Assembly: GCA_900469475.1 (NCBI GenBank)
Contig: UBXG01000002.1
Span: 284,760-348,759, forward strand
From: Hyphomicrobiales bacterium
Lineage (GTDB): Bacteria; Pseudomonadota; Alphaproteobacteria; Rhizobiales; Rhizobiaceae
Length of the DNA stretch: 64,000 nucleotides
Direction of reading: 5' to 3'
The notes beneath the pieces are model-generated. The model searched no databases, had not been told where the DNA came from, and saw nothing but the letters and a program-made list of their open reading frames with translations. Shown here piece by piece: positions 8,412 through 18,200 of the stretch (positions within the stretch are counted from its first letter, which is position 1; each line of letters starts with the position of its first letter). Both the position numbers and the translations under genes were made by a program.

Positions 8412-8441
8412 AAAAAATCAAAAATGCCGCCTTGCGGCGGC
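8412..8441 (-). promoter_or_regulatory. Hairpin plus T-run at the 5' end of the argD leader
   Basis: On the minus strand GCCGCC (8436-8441) and GGCGGC (8426-8431) form a stem with loop GCAA, followed by ATTTTTGATTTTTT (8412-8424). This has the shape of an intrinsic terminator but lies about 60 bases upstream of argD and almost at the predicted transcription start. It could be a 5' stabilising hairpin, an attenuator, or the end of a very short transcript. Confidence 0.55.
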
Positions 8442-8447
8442 TCGGGC

Positions 8448-8476
8448 ACTATTGATGTTTTGCACCGCGATGTCAA
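8448..8476 (-). promoter_or_regulatory. Candidate argD promoter
   Basis: On the minus strand a perfect TTGACA (8471-8476) is followed after 17 bases by AATAGT (8448-8453). This is a strong sigma-70-type match. Transcription would begin near 8441, at the base of the leader hairpin. Confidence 0.6.
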
Positions 8477-8593
8477 CAAAACTGCCGTTTTAGCAGGTGC
8501 GAGAAAAGGCTTGCCGGCAAAAGAGATGCGTCGGGCGGCGCCTATGGCAGAAATGCCACGCCCGGACAGCAAGTTGGGGAAAACCTCGAAATC

Positions 8594-8742
8594 GATTCCT
8601 CAAGATTCCCGCGACTCTTGTCACGGAGTCAGCCTCACACTAGGTTAAAAACCAATTGCTAGACTGCATGCGGCGGAACTAGTCACCACAATTTTAGAGC
8701 GTTTCGCGCCTCGATACCATGCGAGGCAATGGTGAGGGATTC
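8594..8742. promoter_or_regulatory. Cluster of GANTC (CcrM methylation) sites upstream of gcrA
   Basis: GANTC occurs at 8594, 8604, 8613, 8626 and 8738, four of them within 37 bases. GANTC is the target of the cell-cycle methyltransferase CcrM of alphaproteobacteria, and GcrA acts at methylated promoters in Caulobacter. One site per about 256 bases is expected by chance, so the cluster is striking. Confidence 0.6.
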
Positions 8743-8774
8743 TGCCATCGGAAACGCGACAGCGGAGACAGGGC

Positions 8775-9311
8775 ATGAATTGGACAGACGAACGCGTCGA
8801 GAAGCTGAAAAAGCTATGGTCCGAAGGATTGAGCGCCAGCCAGATCGCTGCGCAGCTCGGTGGCGTGAGCCGTAATGCCGTTATCGGCAAGGTACATCGC
8901 CTGAACCTCCCCGGCCGAGCGAAGGCGGGCGGCACGACAACCGCAGCGCGCACGCCGAAGCGCAGCGCAGCGGCACCTCGCGCTGCGACCTACGGATCGC
9001 GCGTTGCTACCCGCACGGTGGTTGCCCGCCAGCAGGGCGCAACCATGTTGAAGGAAGAGATCGAGATCGATTCCGTCAACGAAATCCAATATCGCCCGGC
9101 ATCGAACGTCGTCGTTCCGATCTCCCGCCGCCTCGGCCTTACGGAACTGACGGAGCGCACCTGCAAGTGGCCGGTCGGCGATCCGCTGAAGGACGATTTC
9201 CATTTCTGCGGCAATGAGAGCCCAGATTCATCGCCTTACTGCACCTACCATCAGCGCCTGGCCTACCAGCCGGTGCATGAACGGCGTAGGCCGGCCCAGC
9301 CGCGTGGCTGA
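8775..9311 (+). CDS. gcrA: GcrA cell cycle regulator
   Basis: A transcription factor of the alphaproteobacterial cell cycle that works with RNA polymerase and recognises methylated GANTC promoters (known from Caulobacter). The 178-residue protein shows the N-terminal helix-turn-helix MNWTDERVEKLKKLW...GVSRNAVIGKVHRL and the conserved C-terminal Cys/His block CKWPVGDP...FHFCGNE...YCTYHQRLAYQP. A basic Ala/Arg-rich linker joins them. The ATG at 8775 has GGAGACAGGG just upstream. A terminator follows at 9335. The GANTC cluster upstream suggests control by DNA methylation. Confidence 0.95.
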   Translation: MNWTDERVEKLKKLWSEGLSASQIAAQLGGVSRNAVIGKVHRLNLPGRAKAGGTTTAARTPKRSAAAPRAATYGSRVATRTVVARQQGATMLKEEIEIDSVNEIQYRPASNVVVPISRRLGLTELTERTCKWPVGDPLKDDFHFCGNESPDSSPYCTYHQRLAYQPVHERRRPAQPRG

Positions 9312-9334
9312 GAGGCTTGATGACTGAGATAAAG

Positions 9335-9358
9335 AAACGGGCCCTTGAGGCCCGTTTT
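9335..9358 (+). terminator. Intrinsic terminator of gcrA
   Basis: AAACGGGCC (9335-9343) and GGCCCGTTT (9349-9357) form a nine-pair stem with loop CTTGA, followed by TTTTCTGTTT. It lies between the convergent gcrA and phoB genes and is symmetrical enough to work in both directions. Confidence 0.8.
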
Positions 9359-9400
9359 CTGTTTCCGCCGCTATGTTGATGCCTGATCGGGTATCCCCGC

Positions 9401-10084
9401 TCAGGCCTCCATGGAATAGCCCGCGCCGCGAACGGTGCGAATGACATCCTGCATATTGGAGAAATTGAGCGCCTTGCGCAGGCGGCCGACATGGACGTCG
9501 ACCGTGCGTTCGTCGACGTAGATATCGTGACCCCATACGCCGTCGAGCAGCTGCGAACGCGAGAAGACGCGGCCCGGCGAGGACATCAGGAACTCCAGCA
9601 GGCGGAATTCCGTCGGCCCCAGCCGCACTTCGCGGCTCTTGCGGTGGACGCGATGGGTTTCGCGATCCAGCTCGATATCGCCGCAGCGCAGCACCGTGGA
9701 GAGAACCTCCGGGCGGGCACGCCGCAGCATCGCCTTGACGCGAGCCATCAGCTCCGGCGTCGAGAACGGCTTGACGACATAATCGTCCGCGCCGGTCGAA
9801 AGCCCGCGCACGCGCTCGCTTTCCTCGCCGCGGGCCGTCAGCATGATGATCGGCAGGCGCTCCGTCTCCGGCCGCATACGCAGCCGGCGGCAGAGCTCGA
9901 TGCCCGATACGCCGGGGAGCATCCAGTCGAGGATCAGGAGATCGGGGATGCGCTCCTGGAGACGCAGCTCGGCCTCATCGCCTCTGAGGATCGTGTCGAC
10001 CTCGAAGCCTTCGGCCTCAAGATTGTAGCGCAGCAGAACGCTGAGCGCTTCCTCGTCTTCTACAACAGCAACTCTCGGAACCAT
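9401..10084 (-). CDS. phoB: Phosphate regulon response regulator PhoB
   Basis: An OmpR/PhoB-type response regulator of 227 residues that activates PHO-box promoters when phosphorylated by PhoR under phosphate starvation. The receiver domain has the acidic pair in VVEDEEAL, the phospho-acceptor in LLILDWMLPG near residue 53, and the conserved lysine in DDYVVKPFS. The C-terminal winged helix contains RSQLLDGVWGHDIYVDERTVDVHVGRLRKAL-like segments. It is the last gene of the phoR-pst-phoU-phoB cluster. GGAGA lies upstream of the ATG at 10084. Confidence 0.96.
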   Translation of the reverse strand: MVPRVAVVEDEEALSVLLRYNLEAEGFEVDTILRGDEAELRLQERIPDLLILDWMLPGVSGIELCRRLRMRPETERLPIIMLTARGEESERVRGLSTGADDYVVKPFSTPELMARVKAMLRRARPEVLSTVLRCGDIELDRETHRVHRKSREVRLGPTEFRLLEFLMSSPGRVFSRSQLLDGVWGHDIYVDERTVDVHVGRLRKALNFSNMQDVIRTVRGAGYSMEA

Positions 10085-10115
10085 GCGCCTATGGTCTCCT
10101 TTCTTCGCTTTCGGA

Positions 10116-10829
10116 TTATTCGGTCACTGCGCCGACGGTATTGGCGGTATCGTCCTTCGGGCGCTCGCCTTCCGGCTGCGCGCCCGTCGCCATGTAATAG
10201 ATCGTCTCGGCGATGTTGGTGGCATGGTCGCCGATGCGCTCAATGTTCTTGGCGCAGAAAAGAAGATGCGTGCAGGTGGTGATGTTGCGCGGATCTTCCA
10301 TCATGTAGGTCAGCATCTCGCGAAAGAGCGAGGTGTACATGGCGTCGATTTCCTCGTCGCGTTCGCGGATCGACACGGCCTTGTCCGGCGAGCGGGTCGC
10401 GTAGACATCCAGAACTTCCTTGAGCTGGCTCAGCGCCAGTTCGGAGAGATGCTCGATGCCGCGGGCGAGACGGCGCGGGACACCGGTGCCCTGGACGGCG
10501 ATGACGCGCTTTGCGGTGTTCTTGCCGAGATCGCCGACGCGCTCCAGATCGGATGCGATGCGGATCGAGCCCATGATTTCACGCAGATCCGCCGCCATCG
10601 GCTGACGGCGGGCGATGGTAACGATCGCCTTGTCGCCGACTTCGCGCTCGGCATGGTCGAGAACGACGTCGTCGGAGATGACCTTCTGGGCCAGGGCAGC
10701 GTCGCTGTTGACCAGCGCGCGTACGCTGTCGCTAACCATCTGCTCTGCCAGGCCGCCCATTTCAGCAATGCGGCGCGTCAGGAACTTCAGGTCTTCGTCA
10801 TAGGCAGAGAGAATGTGAGTGGAGACCAT
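10116..10829 (-). CDS. phoU: Phosphate signalling protein PhoU
   Basis: A 237-residue cytoplasmic protein made of two PhoU repeats (three-helix bundles). It represses the Pho response in phosphate excess by linking the Pst transporter to PhoR. Each repeat shows a helix with acidic metal-binding residues, such as IRIASDLERVGDLGKNTA in the first and LLFCAKNIERIGDHATNIAE in the second. It lies between pstB and phoB on the same strand, the canonical place, and has GAGGA upstream of the ATG at 10829. Confidence 0.96.
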   Translation of the reverse strand: MVSTHILSAYDEDLKFLTRRIAEMGGLAEQMVSDSVRALVNSDAALAQKVISDDVVLDHAEREVGDKAIVTIARRQPMAADLREIMGSIRIASDLERVGDLGKNTAKRVIAVQGTGVPRRLARGIEHLSELALSQLKEVLDVYATRSPDKAVSIRERDEEIDAMYTSLFREMLTYMMEDPRNITTCTHLLFCAKNIERIGDHATNIAETIYYMATGAQPEGERPKDDTANTVGAVTE

Positions 10830-10880
10830 TTTTCTATCCTCAAGGTGAACTGTGTGAAATGAGCCGCGCGCCTGATATCA

Positions 10881-11696
<816 letters not shown>

Positions 11697-11711
11697 TTCG
11701 TGCGCCCTCCC

Positions 11712-13046
11712 TTACCAGCGCCGCTCGAAGCGGCGGCGCAGCAGGATGGCGCCGATGTTCATCGCGACGAGGAAGAAGAGAAGCACGATGATGGCGCCGG
11801 ACGTCCTTTCTACAAAGGCCCGCTCGGCTTCGCTCGCCCACATGTAGATCTGCACCGGCAGCGCCGTCGAAGGATCGAGCGGCGATGCCGGATAGTTGGC
11901 GACGAAGGCGACCATGCCGATTAGAAGCAGCGGCGCAGTCTCGCCAAGCGCGTGCGCAAGCCCCAGGATCGTGCCTGTCAGAATGCCGGGCATCGCAAGC
12001 GGCAACACGTGATGGAAGACCATCTGCATGCGCGATGCGCCAAGACCGAGCGCTGCGCTGCGGATCGACGGCGGCACGGCCCGCAACGCCGAGCGTGTGG
12101 CGATAATGATCATCGGCAGCGTCATCAGGCTCAGCACGAGACCGCCGACCAGCGAGGCCGAGCGCGGCAGTCCCATAATGTTGATGAAGACCGAGAGACC
12201 CAGCAAGCCATAGACGATCGAAGGGACGGCCGCGAGATTGTTGATGTTGACCTCGATCAGGTCCGTCAGCCGGTTCTTCGGTGCGAACTCCTCCAGATAG
12301 ATCGAGGCGGCGACGCCGACCGGCAAGGCAAGCACGAGAACGGTCAGCATCAGGTAGAACGAGCCGATCAGAGCGACGCCGAGCCCGGCGGCTTCGGGCC
12401 GGCTCGAGTTGCCCGACAGGAAGAGACCGCTGTTGAAGGCCTTGTAAAGCGCACCGCTTTCGCTGAGTTGCTTCATCCAGGCGACCTGGCGGTCGGATAT
12501 CTTGCGATCCCTCTCATCGACTGTCAGATCGATCTGGCCCTTGTTGGCTGAATCGATATTGGAGCTGGCAAGGAAGGTGACGTTCTCAGTCGTCCCTATG
12601 ATCGAGGGATTGGCGACGACCTTGTCGCGCAATGCGATCCTGGCACTGTCCGACACCATGGCCGTCGCCTCGCGAACGAGCGCGCGATTGGCGGGATCGA
12701 TGCTCAAGACTTTCACCAGCGCGTCCCGCACCAGTATCGGGTAGTTGGCTGATATCAGCACCTTCGGATCGCTGGCGCGCCTGGCTGCGGGGTCGATCAC
12801 CTTCTCGGTGAATTCGATCGGTAAGGTGATCGAGGTCTGAACGAAGGCAGTATAGCCTGTGCGGACGACGGTCGAGACCAGGATGATGAGGAAGACGAGA
12901 CCGAAAATGACAGCCGTGATCCCATAGGCGCGAAAGCGGCGCTCGGCGGCATAGCGTTTTTTGATACCGATATCACGGCGCACCGACGCACCCGGCGTCA
13001 GGCCACGCGGCATGTTGAGCTGAGAGGAGGATACGACGTCGCTCAT
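11712..13046 (-). CDS. pstA: Phosphate ABC transporter permease PstA, long form
   Basis: An inner-membrane permease subunit of PstSCAB. The 444 residues are about 150 more than E. coli PstA. A transmembrane helix lies near residues 40-62, then comes a periplasmic region of about 150 residues, then the permease core (residues about 220-440) with the EAA-type loop LGLGASRMQMVFHHVLP. The long periplasmic insert is seen in rhizobial PstA. The start codon overlaps the pstC stop by four bases, so translation is probably coupled. Confidence 0.95.
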   Translation of the reverse strand: MSDVVSSSQLNMPRGLTPGASVRRDIGIKKRYAAERRFRAYGITAVIFGLVFLIILVSTVVRTGYTAFVQTSITLPIEFTEKVIDPAARRASDPKVLISANYPILVRDALVKVLSIDPANRALVREATAMVSDSARIALRDKVVANPSIIGTTENVTFLASSNIDSANKGQIDLTVDERDRKISDRQVAWMKQLSESGALYKAFNSGLFLSGNSSRPEAAGLGVALIGSFYLMLTVLVLALPVGVAASIYLEEFAPKNRLTDLIEVNINNLAAVPSIVYGLLGLSVFINIMGLPRSASLVGGLVLSLMTLPMIIIATRSALRAVPPSIRSAALGLGASRMQMVFHHVLPLAMPGILTGTILGLAHALGETAPLLLIGMVAFVANYPASPLDPSTALPVQIYMWASEAERAFVERTSGAIIVLLFFLVAMNIGAILLRRRFERRW

Positions 13047-14524
13047 TCGTATTGCTCCCTATATCGACGGACGATGTAGAGCGCATAGACGTTGAGGCAC
13101 AGCGTCAGGAAGAACAGCGTGATCCCGAGTGCAAAGGCGACGAGCGTCTGCGGCGAGGTGAACTCCAGATCGCCGGTCAGCTGGTTGACGATCTTCACGG
13201 TGACAGTCGTCATCGGTTCGAAGGGATCGAGCTGCATGCGCGCGGCAACGCCGGCTGCCAGCACCACGATCATGGTTTCACCGATCGCCCGCGACGCGGT
13301 CATCAGCAGTGCGCCGACGATGCCCGGAAGGGCGGCGGGCAGCAGAACACGCTTGACCGTTTCCGACCGCGTGGCGCCGAGGCCAAGCGAACCATCGCGC
13401 AGCGACCGCGGCACGGCCATGATGATATCGTCCGACAGCGAGGAAACGTAAGGGATGAGCATGACGCCCATGACGAAGCCGGCCGTCAAAACGCTCTGTG
13501 CCTCGATAAAGCCTTTATAGTCGCCCGTCATCAAGCCATCGATCTCGGCTGAGATATCGCGCAGGAAGGGGCCGACGGTGACAAGGGCGAAGAAGCCGTA
13601 GACGATCGTCGGGATGCCGGCTAAGACCTCCAGCATGGGCTTGGCGACCGAGCGGACGCGGGCCGAGGCATATTCGCCCATGTAGATCGCCGCGAACAGG
13701 CCGATGGGCACAGCAAAGAGCATGGCGACGAGCCCGATATAGATCGTGCCCGCCAGCAGCGGGATCAGGCCGAAGGTGCCTGAAGTCTGCGTGCCGGCGC
13801 CGGCGAAGCGCGGGTCCCAGACCGTGCCGAAGAAGAACTCGCTGGCTGGCACCATGCTGAAGAAACGCGCCGCTTCCGAAAGCATTGAAACGACGATGCC
13901 AACCGTCGTCAGCACCGCGATGGAGGAAGCGACGATCAGGGCTCCGAGAATGACCTGTTCCACACGATTGCGGGCGCGAAAACGTGGGGCGATGGCACGA
14001 AGGCCGTGGGCTGCGCAAAGCAGCGATAGGGCGATTGCCGCTGCCGACATGACCATGCGGCTCGCTTCGCGCATGCCATTATATTTGTTGGCAGCGTCGA
14101 TCATGTAGCCCGTGGGGCGAACGGCGAGCGGAACGCCCTTCTGCGCCAGCAGCAACTGAAGATCAGCCTTGCCGCCATCGACATCGGCGAGCTCCTGGCT
14201 CTCGAGCATGCGCATCCCGCGGGCGATGCTGCGCACCATGCCGTAGCTGAGATTGAGCTCCGCCTGCGGCAAAGACCTTACTTCCTCGGGAAAGGATTTC
14301 GTCACTACGCGATCGATCACAACGGGGCTGACGATCAGCCAGACGCAGACGAGCGCGAGAGCGGGAAGCACAGCCCATATAGCGGCATAGGCGCCGTGAT
14401 AGCCGAGCCGGGAATGCATGGACGAGGACCTGCCGCCCGATAGCGCAGCCGCCCTCACCCGCCCCAGCACGAAAGCGGAGGCGCCGAAGACCGACAAGCA
14501 GAGCAGCAGCAGCGATACACTCAT
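13043..14524 (-). CDS. pstC: Phosphate ABC transporter permease PstC, long form
   Basis: The other permease subunit of PstSCAB. With the start at 14524 (MSVSLLLLCLSVFG) it has 493 residues, versus about 320 in E. coli. The N-terminal helix is followed by a second at about residues 40-65, then a periplasmic stretch, and the permease core with the EAA loop LGLGATRSETVKRVLLP. An alternative GTG at 14590 would overlap the pstS stop and add 22 hydrophilic residues; GGGGA precedes the chosen ATG. It overlaps pstA by four bases. Confidence 0.93.
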   Translation of the reverse strand: MSVSLLLLCLSVFGASAFVLGRVRAAALSGGRSSSMHSRLGYHGAYAAIWAVLPALALVCVWLIVSPVVIDRVVTKSFPEEVRSLPQAELNLSYGMVRSIARGMRMLESQELADVDGGKADLQLLLAQKGVPLAVRPTGYMIDAANKYNGMREASRMVMSAAAIALSLLCAAHGLRAIAPRFRARNRVEQVILGALIVASSIAVLTTVGIVVSMLSEAARFFSMVPASEFFFGTVWDPRFAGAGTQTSGTFGLIPLLAGTIYIGLVAMLFAVPIGLFAAIYMGEYASARVRSVAKPMLEVLAGIPTIVYGFFALVTVGPFLRDISAEIDGLMTGDYKGFIEAQSVLTAGFVMGVMLIPYVSSLSDDIIMAVPRSLRDGSLGLGATRSETVKRVLLPAALPGIVGALLMTASRAIGETMIVVLAAGVAARMQLDPFEPMTTVTVKIVNQLTGDLEFTSPQTLVAFALGITLFFLTLCLNVYALYIVRRYREQYE

Positions 14525-14586
14525 TCCCATTCCCCGGCGAACCCCGGCACAGCGGAAAGCCGCACCGGCGCTCGACCCTTCAGCAT

Positions 14587-15621
14587 TCACATAATCTTCC
14601 CGACCGCGACATCCTTACGGATCTGGTCGCGCTCAGCATCCGGCGCCGGCACGAGGCCATATTCCGCCAGCGGGCCGTCCGGTCCGATCATCTGATCGCT
14701 CGTGAAGAAATCGACATATTCCTTGAGCCCCGGGATGACACCCAGATGGGCCTTCTTGACGTAGAAAAACAGCGGCCGCGATACCGGATAGGTGCCATCG
14801 GCAATCGTCTGACCCGAGGGCACGATGCCGCTGACGGTGGCAACCTTCAGCTTGTCGGCGTTGTTCTGGAAGAAATACAAGCCGAACACACCGATGCCGT
14901 GCTTGTTGGCATTGATGCGGGCCAGCGTCTCGGGATAGTCGCCGTCTATATCAACAGCGGCGCCGTCCTTGCGCACGGCAACACATTTTTTTGCCTGCTG
15001 AGCAGCATCGGAGACTGCGGCCTTGATGACATCGGCTGCGCCAGAAGCCTTGCAGCCGGCGGCAAGCACCTTCTCTTCGAAGACTTCGCGCGTGCCGTGC
15101 TTCTCACCCGGAATATACGTAGCGATTTCAAAATCCGGCAGCGATGGATTGATCTCAGACCACTTCTTGTAGGGATTGGCGACGAGCTTGCCATCGACGA
15201 CCACTTCGGCGGCAATTGCCTTATAGAGATCGACGGGTTCGAACCTGATGTCTGGATTGCTCTTGTCGAAGGCAAAGACGATGCCGTCATAGCCGATCTT
15301 GATCTGCTGGATATCGGTTACGCCGGCGGCCTTGCAGGCTTGGACTTCGCTGTCCTTGATCGGGCGCGACGAATTGGCGATGTCGATGGAATCCGTTCCG
15401 ACACCCTTGCAGAATTCCTTCAGGCCGGCTCCGGAGCCGCCGGACTCGACCACAGGAGTCTTGAAATCGGTAAAGGTCTCGCCGAAGGTTTCGGCAACGA
15501 TCTTGGCATATGGAAATACGGTCGATGAGCCGGCGATCTGAATTTGATCGCGGGCGGTTGCAGTGCCGACAAGGGCAACCGATGCAACCAGCGCAAGAAC
15601 GGACATTTTCAAAGCATTCAC
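14587..15621 (-). CDS. pstS: Phosphate ABC transporter substrate-binding protein PstS
   Basis: The periplasmic phosphate-binding protein of PstSCAB. The signal peptide is clear (LKMSVLALVASVALVGTATA, cleaved before RDQIQIAG). The phosphate-binding loops are AGSSTVFPYAK near the mature N-terminus, SGGSGAGLKEFCKG and SSRPIKDSE. A GTG start at 15621 was chosen because GGGGGA lies eight bases upstream; the TTG six bases earlier would be too close to it. A PHO box lies about 110 bases upstream, consistent with induction by PhoB in low phosphate. Confidence 0.94.
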   Translation of the reverse strand: MNALKMSVLALVASVALVGTATARDQIQIAGSSTVFPYAKIVAETFGETFTDFKTPVVESGGSGAGLKEFCKGVGTDSIDIANSSRPIKDSEVQACKAAGVTDIQQIKIGYDGIVFAFDKSNPDIRFEPVDLYKAIAAEVVVDGKLVANPYKKWSEINPSLPDFEIATYIPGEKHGTREVFEEKVLAAGCKASGAADVIKAAVSDAAQQAKKCVAVRKDGAAVDIDGDYPETLARINANKHGIGVFGLYFFQNNADKLKVATVSGIVPSGQTIADGTYPVSRPLFFYVKKAHLGVIPGLKEYVDFFTSDQMIGPDGPLAEYGLVPAPDAERDQIRKDVAVGKIM

Positions 15622-15728
15622 AACCAATCCCCCTGATGAGCTTTGAAGAGCGCCGAGGTGGAGGCCACATCCACTTTTTCAGCAGTCCATTCTTACTGGC
15701 GAAAACACCGCCCTTTTATGTCAGGCGA

Positions 15729-15746
15729 GTGAAACAATTATGACAG
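15729..15746 (-). promoter_or_regulatory. PHO box upstream of pstS
   Basis: The minus strand reads CTGTCAT-AATT-GTTTCAC, against the PHO-box consensus CTGTCAT-N4-CTGTCAT/C: seven of seven in the first half and five of seven in the second. It lies between phoR and pstS in the orientation and distance expected for PhoB activation. Confidence 0.75.
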
Positions 15747-15805
15747 ATTATGTGGCTGATATTATTTGGATAAATCGCCATCCGAATGAGGACGTGAGGA
15801 ACCTC

Positions 15806-17062
15806 TCAGAAGCGGACCGTAAAATCGGTTCCTTTTCCGACTTCCGACTTTACGATCAGCCTGGCACGGTGGCGGGTCAGGATATGCTTGACGATGGCAA
15901 GCCCGAGACCGGTCCCCTTCTTGGACCGGCTGTCCTCAACGTTAACGCGATAGAAGCGCTCGGTCAGGCGCGGCACATGTTCTGCGGGTATGCCCGGCCC
16001 CTTGTCCGAGACGACCACTTCGACGGCCTGGCCGGCACCGCTGAGTAGCGAAACTTCCACCGACTTGCCTTCCTGGCCGTATTTGCAGGCGTTCTCGATC
16101 AGGTTCTCGAAGACCTGCACCAGCTCGTCTCGATCCCCCAATACCTCCACCTTGCCCACCGGCAAATGCAGATTGATGCTCACGTCGAGATCCCCCGCAA
16201 GCGGCAGCAGAGAGTCACGCACATGACCGAGCAAGGGGACGAGATCCACCTTCTGATCCGGCGCGATATGCGACTTCAACTCCAGACGCGACAGCGACAG
16301 GAGATCGTCCACCAGCCTGCTCATGCGGGTCGTCTGATCGAACATGATGCCGAGGAAACGCTGCTGCGCCTTCGGATCGGCTTTGGCAGGCCCCTGGATC
16401 GTCTCGATGAAGCCGCGCAGCGATGCCAAAGGCGTGCGCAATTCATGGCTGGCATTGGCGACAAAGTCCGAACGCATGCGATCGATGTGGCGCAACTCCG
16501 ATATGTCGCGGAACGAGAGCAGAAAGAGCGCATCTTCCTGCCTGTCGATCTCAGGCAGATCGATCGGCGCGATACGCACGACATAGACCCGCTCCGAAGG
16601 CAGGCGCTCGGAATGCTCGATCTGGTTCGGCGCATTGGTGGCGATGGTCTCGCGTACCATATCGAGCAGACCCGGCGAGCGCAGCTTGGAGGAAATATGC
16701 GCGCCGATCGGAAAGGCACCGAAGGCTTTTTCGACGGCCATGTTCTGCACCAGCACCGACGCCTCGCGATCGATGATCAGCACCGGCATATCGAGCGCCG
16801 CAAGTCCCGCAAAAGCGGTGCGCAACAGGGTTTGCGCATCGGCAGGCGCAGGTTCGGCTTGCGACGGCACCTCCACCCGCTCGACCAGCGGCGGACGAAT
16901 GAGCGTGACGATCATGACGATCACCCAGATCCAGAATACGGCGCCGGTGCTGATGCCTTCGACGAGGGCGAGCACGGCAATTAGCGTCGCCAGAACCAGG
17001 ATGGCACTCTCCTGCCGCAGCCGCACCGCCAACTTCCTGACAAATGACCATTCGTCTTCCAA
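15806..17062 (-). CDS. phoR: Phosphate regulon sensor histidine kinase PhoR
   Basis: A membrane histidine kinase of 418 residues that phosphorylates PhoB. Two membrane helices lie at residues about 18-55, followed by a PAS domain (about 90-190), the dimerisation H-box NASHELRTPLAS near residue 210, and the ATPase with N-box ENLIENACKYGQEG, G1 DKGPGIP and G2 KGTGLGLAIVKHIL. The frame begins with TTG at 17062, which has AAGGA about nine bases upstream. It is the first gene of the phosphate cluster, with a separate upstream region. Confidence 0.93.
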   Translation of the reverse strand: MEDEWSFVRKLAVRLRQESAILVLATLIAVLALVEGISTGAVFWIWVIVMIVTLIRPPLVERVEVPSQAEPAPADAQTLLRTAFAGLAALDMPVLIIDREASVLVQNMAVEKAFGAFPIGAHISSKLRSPGLLDMVRETIATNAPNQIEHSERLPSERVYVVRIAPIDLPEIDRQEDALFLLSFRDISELRHIDRMRSDFVANASHELRTPLASLRGFIETIQGPAKADPKAQQRFLGIMFDQTTRMSRLVDDLLSLSRLELKSHIAPDQKVDLVPLLGHVRDSLLPLAGDLDVSINLHLPVGKVEVLGDRDELVQVFENLIENACKYGQEGKSVEVSLLSGAGQAVEVVVSDKGPGIPAEHVPRLTERFYRVNVEDSRSKKGTGLGLAIVKHILTRHRARLIVKSEVGKGTDFTVRF

Positions 17063-17304
17063 CTGCGCCGTCCTTCGCCTGCCATCATGGAACGCTGGAT
17101 TCCGCGTCTTATCTGCGATTCATGACAGAAGTATTCGGCTCTATCCACAGAAGCCAGTAACTGGCAAAAATAAATGTAGCCGGCAAAAGAGGGCGGCGGC
17201 AAAAGGCTTGAAACTATTGAATAAATGCCCCAGTTTTCTGGCCAAGCTTTTTGCCGCCGCTGGCGGCAGGGTTAACGCCATGTAAACAGCCGAGGAGCCG
17301 ACAT

Positions 17305-18186
17305 ATGGGGGAGAAGACAGAAAGCCGGGCGGTGGAGCTGGATATCCACGGCATCAAGCGCATCTTCGATGTTGATGACCCCGTGCTTCCGAGCTGGATC
17401 GACGACGAGGCGCTGACCTCGGGCGGTTATCCCTACAAGAAGAAGCTGAAGGAAGAAGAATATCTCGATGAGCTGAAAACGCTGCAGATCGAGCTCATCA
17501 AGGTGCAGTTCTGGCTGCAGGCGACCGGCAAGCGGGTGATGGCGCTCTTCGAAGGCCGCGATGCCGCGGGCAAGGGAGGCTCGATCGCTGCGACCTCGGC
17601 CCATATGAACCCTCGTCTGGCGCGCGTGGTGGCGCTGACCAAGCCGACCGACCGCGAAAGCGGCCAATGGTATTTCCAGCGCTATGTCGCCCAGTTTCCG
17701 ACGGCGGGCGAATTCGTGCTCTTCGACCGCTCCTGGTATAACCGCGCCGGGGTGGAGCCAGTCATGGGCTTCTGCACGCCGAAGCAATACGAGCAGTTCC
17801 TGAAGCAGGCGCCGCAGATGGAGAAACTCATCGTTCAGGACGGCATCCATTTCTTCAAATTCTACCTCGATATCGGCCGGGAGATGCAGCTGAAGCGTTT
17901 CCACGACCGGCGCCACGATCCACGCGCCGTCTGGAAGCTTTCCTCGATGGATATCGCCGCCCTGCCGAAATGGAAGGATTACAGCGAAAAGCGCGACCGC
18001 ATGCTGAAGGACACGCATACGGACCACGCACCCTGGACCGTCCTCCGCGCCAACGACAAGCGGCGCGCGCGCCTGAACCTTATCCGTCACATTCTGCTGA
18101 CGCTCGATTATGACGGCAAGGACAAGGAAGCCATCGGCAAGGTGGACGAAAAGATCCTCGGGATGGGATCGGATATCCTCGCCTGA
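17305..18186 (+). CDS. ppk2: Polyphosphate kinase 2
   Basis: A PPK2-family enzyme that transfers phosphate between polyphosphate and nucleotides. The 293 residues have Walker A-like [12 protein letters not shown] and the Walker B/lid segment [16 protein letters not shown], with the following [19 protein letters not shown] typical of the family. Single-domain members of this size in rhizobia act as polyP:NDP phosphotransferases. The start at 17305 ([16 protein letters not shown]) has GAGGAG about nine bases upstream. Its position beside the phosphate regulon fits phosphate storage and release. No PHO box is evident in front. Confidence 0.93.
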   Translation: MGEKTESRAVELDIHGIKRIFDVDDPVLPSWIDDEALTSGGYPYKKKLKEEEYLDELKTLQIELIKVQFWLQATGKRVMALFEGRDAAGKGGSIAATSAHMNPRLARVVALTKPTDRESGQWYFQRYVAQFPTAGEFVLFDRSWYNRAGVEPVMGFCTPKQYEQFLKQAPQMEKLIVQDGIHFFKFYLDIGREMQLKRFHDRRHDPRAVWKLSSMDIAALPKWKDYSEKRDRMLKDTHTDHAPWTVLRANDKRRARLNLIRHILLTLDYDGKDKEAIGKVDEKILGMGSDILA

Positions 18187-18200
18187 CGAGTTGCCCGGGC

